DNA from: Pseudanabaena yagii GIHE-NHR1
GTDB lineage: Bacteria; Cyanobacteriota; Cyanobacteriia; Pseudanabaenales; Pseudanabaenaceae
Direction: 5' to 3'
Assembly (NCBI RefSeq): GCF_012863495.1
Contig: NZ_JAAVJL010000002.1
Span: 374,501-438,500, forward strand
DNA length: 64,000 bases
A program made the translations under genes and the position numbers. The notes under the pieces were generated by a model. The model saw nothing but the letters and a program-made list of their open reading frames with translations. It had not been told where the DNA came from and did no database searches. Positions 53,732-60,503 of the stretch are shown in pieces (position 1 is the first letter of the stretch; the number at the start of each line of letters is the position of its first letter).

Positions 53732-55492
53732 TTGTTGACCAATCCTCACTCGATCGCTCCTTTTCCTCTCACATCACGTCCCCATGGATTAGCACGATGG
53801 ATACCATTAATTGCTGTATTGCGGAATTACAAACGATCTTGGCTGATGCAGGACATTGGCGCAGGGTTAGCGCTGACAGCAATTTTGATCCCCGCAGGAA
53901 TGGGATATGCCGAGGCTACTAACTTATCCGCGATTTATGGACTCTATGCCACCATTATTCCCTTAATTGCCTATGCTATTTTTGGTCCCAGTCGGATTTT
54001 GGTACTAGGTCCCGACTCTGCACTGATTCCATTAATTTCGGCAACTGTGATCCCACTAGCGAATGGAGATCCCATCAAGGCGATCGCGATCGCAGGTATG
54101 TTAGCCATTCTTTCGGGGGGAATGTGCATTATCGCTGGCATCGCCCGATTTGGTTTTGTTACTGATTTAATTTCTAAACCCATTCGCTATGGATATCTCA
54201 ATGGCATTGCTCTAAGCGTCATTATTAGTCAATTACCTAAAATATTTGGCTTCTCTATCAGTGCAAATTCGATGGGAGCAGAACTGAGTGCTTTTATCCA
54301 GAATGTCCATGATGGCAAAACGAATTACACGGCTTTTGCGATCGGTGCAGCTTGTTTATTCGTAATTCTAGTTTTGAAACATATTGCACCTAAAATTTCA
54401 GGGGTATTAATAGCTGTAGTTGGTGCAACCATTATTAGCTCGCTATTTGACCTGTCTCATCAGGCGGGGATATCTGTAATTGGAGTATTGCCACAGGGAT
54501 TACCAACATTGCAGATCCCTAATATTACGCCATTGGATTTTCAAACTTTATTATCGAGTGGCTTAGCGATCGCCTTAGTTTCCTTTGCGGATATGAGCTT
54601 ACTGTCACGGACTTTTGCGATTAGGGGGGGATATAAAGTCGAACGCAATCAAGAATTAATTGCCCTTGGAATTGCCAATATTGCCGCAGGATTATTTCAA
54701 GGTTTTTCGGTTAGTAGTAGTGCCTCGCGTACACCAGTTGCTGAGGCAGCAGGAGCCAAAACGCAAATTACAGGAATTGTTGGGGCAATTTGCATTGCGA
54801 TCGTGTTATTATTTGCGCCCATGCTCTTGCAAAATTTGCCCCAATCAGCGCTTAGTGCAGTAGTGATTTCGGCGGGGATTGCCATTTTCGAGATTTCGGG
54901 GACATTGCGGCTTTATAAGTTACGGCGATTTGAGTTTGCCCTATCAATTGTTTGTTTTGCAGGGGTAGCCTTTCTAGGAGTGATTCAAGGGATTTTCATT
55001 GCGGTTGGCTTAGCTCTGTTGGCATTTGTGTGGAGTGCATGGCGACCACATTATGCAGTGTTAGGACGAGTTGATGGGATTAAGGGCTATCACGATGTTT
55101 CGCGTCATCCTGAAGCTAGACGGATTCCTGGTTTGGTAATTTTTCGCTGGGATGCACCATTATTTTTTGCTAATGCAGAAACCTTTTGCGAACATGTCAT
55201 GCAAGCTGTAGTGACTGCACCCACGATCACCAATTGGGTTCTAGTTGCCGCAGAGCCTGTAACTGATATCGATCTAACGGCGGCAGATGCGATCGCTGAA
55301 CTTGACAAAACCCTCTGCCAAGCGGGCATCGAGTTATGTTTTGCAGAAATGAAGGGGCCAACTAAAGATCGTCTAAAGCGCTATGGACTGTTTAATACAT
55401 TGGGCAAAGAAAACTTTTTTCCCACAATTGGGCAAGCCGTAGATGCTTATTTAGAAATCAATCAGGTGGAATGGAAAGACTGGGATGAATAA
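53732..55492 (+). CDS. SulP-family anion transporter with STAS domain
   Basis: Membrane transporter of the SulP (SLC26) family. The start is TTG 53732 or 53735, preceded by GAGGTG. The signature DIGAGLALTAILIPAGMGYAEATNLSAIYGLY begins the first helices; about 10-14 membrane segments follow up to residue 435 (ADMSLLSRTFAIRGGYKVERNQELIALGIANIAAGLFQGF includes the SulP core motif). The C-terminal STAS domain (about 455-580) has HPEARRIPGLVIFRWDAPLFFANAETF. It might carry sulfate, bicarbonate (BicA-like) or another anion; sequence alone does not decide. It is flanked by two direct element copies. Confidence 0.94.
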   Translation: MLTNPHSIAPFPLTSRPHGLARWIPLIAVLRNYKRSWLMQDIGAGLALTAILIPAGMGYAEATNLSAIYGLYATIIPLIAYAIFGPSRILVLGPDSALIPLISATVIPLANGDPIKAIAIAGMLAILSGGMCIIAGIARFGFVTDLISKPIRYGYLNGIALSVIISQLPKIFGFSISANSMGAELSAFIQNVHDGKTNYTAFAIGAACLFVILVLKHIAPKISGVLIAVVGATIISSLFDLSHQAGISVIGVLPQGLPTLQIPNITPLDFQTLLSSGLAIALVSFADMSLLSRTFAIRGGYKVERNQELIALGIANIAAGLFQGFSVSSSASRTPVAEAAGAKTQITGIVGAICIAIVLLFAPMLLQNLPQSALSAVVISAGIAIFEISGTLRLYKLRRFEFALSIVCFAGVAFLGVIQGIFIAVGLALLAFVWSAWRPHYAVLGRVDGIKGYHDVSRHPEARRIPGLVIFRWDAPLFFANAETFCEHVMQAVVTAPTITNWVLVAAEPVTDIDLTAADAIAELDKTLCQAGIELCFAEMKGPTKDRLKRYGLFNTLGKENFFPTIGQAVDAYLEINQVEWKDWDE

Positions 55493-55603
55493 GGCTCTTG
55501 CGGATAAAAAATGTCCCACCAAAGTTATCTAGCTTCGACTTCGCTCAGCTAACGTTGGCTGAGCGGAGTCGAAGCCACAGGTACTTTAATTAATAGCAAG
55601 TCA
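55493..55603 (+). mobile_element. MITE-like element family A, copy downstream of sulP
   Basis: It starts GGCTCTTGCGG right after the sulP TAA stop codon and ends AATAGCAAGTC. Its right end overlaps the left arm of the next palindrome. Confidence 0.8.
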
Positions 55604-55652
55604 TAAAGTTTAGAGAGAGCCGCTAAGCGGCTCTCTCTAAACTTTATGACTT
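55598..55652. repeat. Perfect palindrome, 26-bp arms, TAA loop
   Basis: The left arm (from AAGTCATAAAG) starts inside the element's terminal repeat; the right arm includes the last two codons and the stop of the 68-residue gene. The core is GAGAGCCGC-TAA-GCGGCTCTC. Confidence 0.85.
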
Positions 55653-55850
55653 AATTGTGATCCAATCTCTCTTTAGTAATGCTCGAAATGTTGTAATGCC
55701 TTTAGAAAATCCATCGGGATCTTGTAAAACATATTCAGGAAATTCTTCGTAGTTGCGCCATTGTTCCAATGGGCTATGGCGCAAGTGCAAGACATGCTCG
55801 CCATCTTCGCGCTTCCAGCACATTTGACCACCAGTTGGGATATTAGACAT
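55644..55850 (-). CDS. Small conserved hypothetical protein
   Basis: A 68-residue protein (start MSNIPTGGQMCWKREDGEHV), with a very strong ribosome-binding site (AGGAGGAGTCC directly before the ATG), which is the main reason to call it. Its content is charged and aromatic (HLRHSPLEQWRNYEEFPEYVLQDPDGF), without membrane segment or known domain. The function is unknown. It converges on sulP; the stop codon lies inside the palindrome. Confidence 0.8.
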   Translation of the reverse strand: MSNIPTGGQMCWKREDGEHVLHLRHSPLEQWRNYEEFPEYVLQDPDGFSKGITTFRALLKRDWITIKS

Positions 55851-56127
55851 GGACTCCTCCTGTTACTTAATAAGAACACTGATAGCACTTTTCGAGGTGT
55901 TGCATTTGCTGAAAGCAAGCATACAAACCTAATAACTTGAAAATTGCTATAGCGTTTTCGCAATCAATATGAGCAAATTGCTAACCTAATTGTGGCGATC
56001 TAAATATTAAATTCTGTAAATATTGTTACCTTAAATATCGCTATTGTCGCCAAATTGGTGTATAGAGCCAAGGCATAATTAGTTCCTTCCAAAGGAGGAT
56101 TTATTGAAAGTTAAAGCTTGTTGCAAG

Positions 56128-56162
56128 TTTTTTGTGGCACAGCGAAGCTGCGCCACAAAAAA
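56128..56162. repeat. Hairpin, 16-bp arms with one mismatch, GAA loop
   Basis: TTTTTTGTGGCACAGC pairs with GCTGCGCCACAAAAAA. It is related to 50774-50822 (both are followed by ATCGG...TTC). It lies in the 395-base gap 55851-56245, which has no supported gene. Confidence 0.75.
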
Positions 56163-56245
56163 TCGGGTTCTTTAGCACCCTAGTAGTTAATCAGGCTCGG
56201 TAAATGTCAAAATAAACTTTAACGTTGCGAGATTGAGGCGAAACG

Positions 56246-58306
56246 ATGTCACTGAAAGCTGGCAAAGAGGCATTGTTGCGAAAACATTACACTGAAGCGA
56301 TCGCGATCTTGACTGAATATAGCCAAGGTTGTGCAGATCCCACATCCAAAGATTACGTGCAAGCGCAGATTTGGCTGGTTTCTGCATACAAAAAAACGGG
56401 ACGCGCGGATAAAGCGATCGCTATTTGTGAACAGTTAGAGACCTATGCTGACCCACAGTTACAAAAGTGGGCACAAAAATCTTTAATTACCCTACGTGCA
56501 GTCCTTGATGAGCCATCCGATGATCGCATCAAGCGCAATGAAGATGTTGCCTCAGTCATCAAATCTGCGCCTCGCCGCTATCGCAAAAAGGATGTCACCC
56601 TAGCACTTCCATCTCGTTATACTTACTTTCTAATTGCCGCAATTCTATTTACGATTCTCGCAATTGTTGGCTTACAGTTTTTAATTGGCTATGCAATTTC
56701 ACTGATTTTCACCACTACCTTCACGAGTGCTTGGTTAACTGCGATCTCGATTGTGACTTTCGTGGTTAGCATTTTGCTGTTTTTCATGTCACCTTGGATT
56801 ATTGATATCACCCAAAAGCAGTATCATCGTATTCAATGGATTACGCTGGCAGACTTGGATGAAAAGAGTCCTGAAGCTGTAGAAATCATTGAGAATTTTT
56901 GTGAGAAATACAATATTTTTGTGCCGCGCTTGGGGTGGATTGAGGATGATGCGCCTGTTGCCTTTACCTATGGGGTAATTTCTAATTCTGCACGCATTGT
57001 CGTTAGTCGAGGTTTATTTGAATGTCTTGATGATGATGAAATCGCCACAGTTTATGCCTATCAATTGGGGAGAATTCGCAATAAAAGTTTTGCAGTCTTG
57101 ACCTTTATTTCTGCTCCTGTGCAAGTTCTCTATTACCTCTATGTATTACTAAGCCGCCAAAGTTATCGTGCCAAAAGTGCAAAGCAAATCTGGCAAATTG
57201 CGGCAACTTTCGCTAATGTGCTCTACTCACTCAGTAATTATTTGTTGGTTTGGCTCTCCCATGCCAGTACGATTGTCAGCGATCGCTTTGCCTCAGAAGT
57301 AACGGGAAACCCCAATGCTCTCGCCCGTGCTTTGCCAAAAATGGCAAGGCAAATGTTGCCTTACAATCAACCTGCCATGCCCACTAATCGTCTTTTAGAA
57401 TCGACAAGAGCCTTGGGTATTTGCGATCGCCAAACGATGACTGCGATCGGGCTAGCGATGGAAATTGCCCATGTGGGACAAACTGATCAAGATCCCTACC
57501 GTGTATTCCTATGGGAGCTATTCAATCCTTGGCGACGTTGGCTAGAAATCCATTCTACCCATCCTTTGACTGGCAAGCGTCTGAGGTTTCTATCGGGCTA
57601 TTCCAAACAGCTCGGACTAGTCACGGAATATGACTTTGCTGAATTATTGAAAGAAGAGAAGAAACTGAATAAAAAGCGTCTATATCAAAACTTTTGGCGC
57701 GATTTATTTATTCAAATTTCACCATTTATTGGTGTGGCGATCGCGCTCATCGCCTCTATGTTGTTATATCAACTCTTTAATCGATGGTTATTACTGAGTT
57801 TCTCATTGATCGGCTTAGGGCTAGGCTTTATGTTTCAAGGAAGCCTACGCTATCCCGATTTTCGGAAAGTTGCTGATACAGATCTTGTGAGTTTACTGAT
57901 CGATCCCTATGCTAGCTATGTTCAAGGTTCGCCTGTACAAATACCAGGGGAATTGCTGGGGTATGGTACTGATGAGTTTTATATTGGCTATTCATTACGT
58001 TTAGAAGATCAAGGGGGATTAGCTTTTCTCAACTACATTCCCAATTTCCGTCAATGGATTATCGATCCTTCCAATACAATTAAAAATTTAGAGTTACTAT
58101 GCGATCGCTCAGTACTAGCTTCTGGGTGGTTTCGTCGCGGTAAGTTTCCCATTATTGATCTATCCACTTTACAGCCGATCATGCAGGATAGCCCTAAACA
58201 CAGAGCTTCTCTAATCAGCTATCACCAGTTTTGGAATAATATCGGTAGTTCCGTTCTCGTATTATTAGGTCTATCAATCTTATTACTAACTTCTCGCTTA
58301 TTTTGA
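56246..58306 (+). CDS. M48-type membrane protein, inactive protease (pseudoenzyme)
   Basis: A TPR-like N-terminal part (about 1-85, KHYTEAIAILTEYSQGCADP) precedes two membrane helices (about 127-190) and the M48-like domain. The zinc motif HExxH is replaced by Tyr272-Gln-Leu-Gly-Arg276 (VYAYQLGRIRNKSF), and the third-ligand region, usually R-x-x-E-x-x-AD, reads SHASTIVSDRFASEVTGNPNALARAL without the Glu. All metal ligands are thus lost while the surrounding fold motifs are kept, including STHPLTGKRLRFL. Two more helices (about 485-525) precede a C-terminal beta domain (VQIPGELLGYG). It is probably a membrane scaffold or regulator derived from an HtpX-like protease. Confidence 0.9.
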   Translation: MSLKAGKEALLRKHYTEAIAILTEYSQGCADPTSKDYVQAQIWLVSAYKKTGRADKAIAICEQLETYADPQLQKWAQKSLITLRAVLDEPSDDRIKRNEDVASVIKSAPRRYRKKDVTLALPSRYTYFLIAAILFTILAIVGLQFLIGYAISLIFTTTFTSAWLTAISIVTFVVSILLFFMSPWIIDITQKQYHRIQWITLADLDEKSPEAVEIIENFCEKYNIFVPRLGWIEDDAPVAFTYGVISNSARIVVSRGLFECLDDDEIATVYAYQLGRIRNKSFAVLTFISAPVQVLYYLYVLLSRQSYRAKSAKQIWQIAATFANVLYSLSNYLLVWLSHASTIVSDRFASEVTGNPNALARALPKMARQMLPYNQPAMPTNRLLESTRALGICDRQTMTAIGLAMEIAHVGQTDQDPYRVFLWELFNPWRRWLEIHSTHPLTGKRLRFLSGYSKQLGLVTEYDFAELLKEEKKLNKKRLYQNFWRDLFIQISPFIGVAIALIASMLLYQLFNRWLLLSFSLIGLGLGFMFQGSLRYPDFRKVADTDLVSLLIDPYASYVQGSPVQIPGELLGYGTDEFYIGYSLRLEDQGGLAFLNYIPNFRQWIIDPSNTIKNLELLCDRSVLASGWFRRGKFPIIDLSTLQPIMQDSPKHRASLISYHQFWNNIGSSVLVLLGLSILLLTSRLF

Positions 58307-58311
58307 TTCCG

Positions 58312-58363
58312 AAATTCCAAAAGATAGGTACTGCTTTGCTCTACCACCTATCTTCTGGAATTT
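58312..58363. repeat. Imperfect hairpin after M48-like gene
   Basis: AAATTCCA-AAGATAGGT and ACCTATCTT-TGGAATTT arms with internal mismatches around TGC-TTT-GC. It is the first of four inverted repeats that fill the gap 58307-58633. Confidence 0.65.
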
Positions 58364-58379
58364 AATTAATTGGTAGTGC

Positions 58380-58430
58380 TAAATAGGTAAAGATGGGCGG
58401 CGCGAAGCGCCGCCCATCTTTACCTATTTA
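58380..58430. repeat. Perfect palindrome, 24-bp arms, GAA loop
   Basis: The arms 58380-58403 and 58407-58430 have core GGCGGCGC-GAA-GCGCCGCC, the same as at 1100-1130 but with different outer arms. Confidence 0.85.
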
Positions 58431-58455
58431 ACGCGAGTTCGAGATAATTTGAAAC

Positions 58456-58500
58456 GGGCTTTGGGAGAGGGTTTGCTATGCAAACCCTCTCCCAAAGCCC
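58456..58500. repeat. Perfect palindrome, 21-bp arms, TAT loop
   Basis: The arms start GGGCTTTGGGAGAGGG and end CCCTCTCCCAAAGCCC. It shares its last four bases with the next palindrome. Confidence 0.85.
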
Positions 58501-58541
58501 AAAAGTAAAAGCCTTGCTACGCAAGGCTTTTACTTTTGGGC
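58497..58541. repeat. Perfect palindrome, 21-bp arms, TAC loop
   Basis: GCCCAAAAGTAAAAGCC begins the left arm; the core is CCTTGC-TAC-GCAAGG. It overlaps the preceding palindrome by GCCC. Confidence 0.85.
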
Positions 58542-58633
58542 TTTTAAAATTTGTCAGCTTAACCTGAACTGACGTTATTTAGCACTTTTCGTTGCTATAG
58601 TGTTGATCTCAACGATAGAGTAAGCAAAAGTTA

Positions 58634-59257
58634 ATGCTAAATCGTTTTTTATTGGTAATATTGTTAACCTGCCAATTAATATGTTTAGGCTTGCTATGGG
58701 TTAGCTGTTTCCCTGGGCTGATTTTAGATTTACTATTTATTATTGGTGCCATTATTTATGTATGTGCAATTCCGTTTGCAATCGCCTTAATCTTGGGCGC
58801 TATATTTGTGGCACGGCTTGCCAACAAAGAAAAGTTTTTACCAGTTAAACTAGCAAATCAAACTAAATATGATCGCCGTAGATTATTGCTTGCTTTTGCG
58901 ATCACAATTGGTCTAACTACGATTTTATTAAAAACAAATCTGCCTCAAACAGTTACTTTTGCCCTATCACGTCCTGCTTTTGAAGCGGTAATTGCCGATG
59001 CCGATAAACTCAAATCTATTTGTAATAGTAAACCCACTGAGCAACAATTAGGTTTCTATAAGGTCATAGAATGCGATCGCGATAATCGTGGTGGTATTTA
59101 CTTTAGTACTGGTCAATATGGCTTTCTGTTTGACTCTTTCTACTTTGGATTTGTTTACCAACCTAATCCCCGTGGAAGTCAACATTTTGGTACTAAAGTT
59201 TATGAATATCCCATTATTGGTGATTGGTATGGATTTAAAGCTGGCAATAGTTTTTGA
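58634..59257 (+). CDS. Hypothetical membrane protein
   Basis: A 207-residue protein I do not recognise. Hydrophobic segments lie near residues 4-25 (FLLVILLTCQLICLGLLWVS), 30-60 and 84-100, followed by about 100 residues outside the membrane with Cys130-like and Cys146-like residues (ICNSKP, IECDRD), compatible with an extracytoplasmic domain. The frame is well bounded by ATG 58634 and the MITE-like element after the stop. No operon partner is evident. Confidence 0.7.
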   Translation: MLNRFLLVILLTCQLICLGLLWVSCFPGLILDLLFIIGAIIYVCAIPFAIALILGAIFVARLANKEKFLPVKLANQTKYDRRRLLLAFAITIGLTTILLKTNLPQTVTFALSRPAFEAVIADADKLKSICNSKPTEQQLGFYKVIECDRDNRGGIYFSTGQYGFLFDSFYFGFVYQPNPRGSQHFGTKVYEYPIIGDWYGFKAGNSF

Positions 59258-59260
59258 TAA

Positions 59261-59358
59261 GTAGCTGGGCATAATTAAAAACCAGAGCCAAAACCTGTGG
59301 CGCACGCTGTGCGTGCGCTACAGGTTTTGGGCTTTTATATTTAATTGCGCCCACCTAC
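59261..59358. mobile_element. MITE-like element family B, copy 2
   Basis: The ends GTAGCTGGGCATAATTAAA and (complement) GTAGGTGGGCGCAATTAAA surround an internal hairpin AAAACCTGTGGCGCACGC ... GCGTGCGCTACAGGTTTT. It corresponds to the copy at 17545-17638. Confidence 0.7.
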
Positions 59359-59389
59359 TTAGTAAAGTCTTAATCAAGATGGTTTAGTT

Positions 59390-60028
59390 ATGAACACAAT
59401 TTTAAATTCCCTTTCAAATTCTCTTACGCTCGCTTTTGGATTATCCTGTTTAGCGATCGCCCCTGTCGCTGCTGAAACCATTGCCCAATCGCAAATATTT
59501 GGTGTAGCAGCTCCTGCCTGTGAGTCCCAAACGCAAATTGGTCTGAATATCTGTGCTTCCCGATGGGCAAAAACTACCAATTTCTTGCGATCGCTGATTT
59601 ATGAAGAAGTCTCTAGTCAGCAATCTGAAGCAGGTCGAACTCAACTAAAAGTGATCGAAAAAACTTGGACTTCCTATCGAGATAACCATTGCCAAGAAGT
59701 GAGTGAACCATTTCGTGAAGGTTCCATTTATCCATTACTTTACTTGAGTTGTCTGGCGAGGGTGACGAATGATCGCATTGCTGATTTACAGGGTACAAAC
59801 AATCCAAAACTGACACCAGATGCGACGGCTCAGCGCTTAGCCAAAATTCTCAATCAAGGAAATCTCAAGAATTCGGCTGGACAACGTCAATGGTTACAAT
59901 ACCAAGCACAACATTGTCAGTTTGAGTCATTACGCTTTACTGAGCGATCGCAGGTAGTCAAACAATGTCGCGATCGCCTAGCTGAGAGTCGCCTCAGGGA
60001 ACTAGAAGCATTGGTACGAATTCGCTAA
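59390..60028 (+). CDS. LprI-like (DUF1311) secreted protein
   Basis: A signal peptide (LTLAFGLSCLAIAPVAAETIA) is followed by the Cys-rich LprI/DUF1311 pattern: C..Q..LN.CA..W (CESQTQIGLNICASRWAK), KTWTSYRDNHCQ and YPLLYLSCLARVTNDRIADL, then a second, weaker copy of the C-x-x repeat (WLQYQAQHCQFESL, VKQCRDRLAESRLREL). LprI of Mycobacterium inhibits lysozyme; in cyanobacteria the role is unknown. It is a periplasmic, 212-residue protein with a likely domain duplication. Confidence 0.88.
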   Translation: MNTILNSLSNSLTLAFGLSCLAIAPVAAETIAQSQIFGVAAPACESQTQIGLNICASRWAKTTNFLRSLIYEEVSSQQSEAGRTQLKVIEKTWTSYRDNHCQEVSEPFREGSIYPLLYLSCLARVTNDRIADLQGTNNPKLTPDATAQRLAKILNQGNLKNSAGQRQWLQYQAQHCQFESLRFTERSQVVKQCRDRLAESRLRELEALVRIR

Positions 60029-60030
60029 TG

Positions 60031-60061
60031 TGGAAGCGCACCCCGAAAGGGTGCGCTTCCA
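60031..60061. repeat. Hairpin, 13-bp arms, GAAGCGCACCC core
   Basis: TGGAAGCGCACCC and its complement enclose a 5-base loop CGAAA, compared with a GAA loop in the related copies; one base change has opened the innermost pair. It lies between the convergent LprI-like and DUF2809 genes. Confidence 0.8.
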
Positions 60062-60062
60062 A

Positions 60063-60449
60063 CTATTGCCTTTTAGGTGCTCTATTTTCCCAAACTAGGA
60101 TGATTGCCGTACCAAGGACATAGGCAAGGATATCTTTCCAATCAAAGGTTGTGCCTAAAATAATCGCTAAAACCTTGTACTGTCTCCATCCTAACTTATC
60201 GATTAGATTGAGGTACTGCAATCCTTCGACAAAACAGGCAAAGACTAAAACCGATAGAGCCGCTACATTTGCCTTGATTTTCCAAAAGGTTCTCACAAAG
60301 CTGTAAATGAGGATAACTACTAACACATCGCCAACAAAGGGACGAATAAATTGATCATCGAAAAAAACTGCGATCGCCACTTCTATGAGAAAGAGTAAAA
60401 CCGTCAAATAGAAATACTGGCGATTGAAAGTAAGTTTATTGGTCATCAT
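60063..60449 (-). CDS. DUF2809 membrane protein
   Basis: A small four-helix membrane protein of the DUF2809 family: FYLTVLLFLIEVAIAVFFDDQFIRPFVGDVLVVILIYSFVRTF, then FACFVEGLQYLNLIDKLG and a final helix after FDWKDILAYVLGTAII. The motif FIRPFVGDVLVV and the DWKD...Y..G segment are family-typical. The second Met (60446) is an equally good start. The function is unknown. Confidence 0.88.
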   Translation of the reverse strand: MMTNKLTFNRQYFYLTVLLFLIEVAIAVFFDDQFIRPFVGDVLVVILIYSFVRTFWKIKANVAALSVLVFACFVEGLQYLNLIDKLGWRQYKVLAIILGTTFDWKDILAYVLGTAIILVWENRAPKRQ

Positions 60450-60503
60450 TATATTTTCATTAACTAGACAGCGCTTTGCTCTGCCTCCTCTAATTTTAGG
60501 ATT

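Noticed and set aside
56104-56175. A 23-codon frame after a strong Shine-Dalgarno-like AAAGGAGG (TTG start)
   Set aside because: The frame is short and runs straight through the hairpin at 56128-56162 with no similarity; the purine run alone is not enough. It could be a leader peptide but there is no further support.
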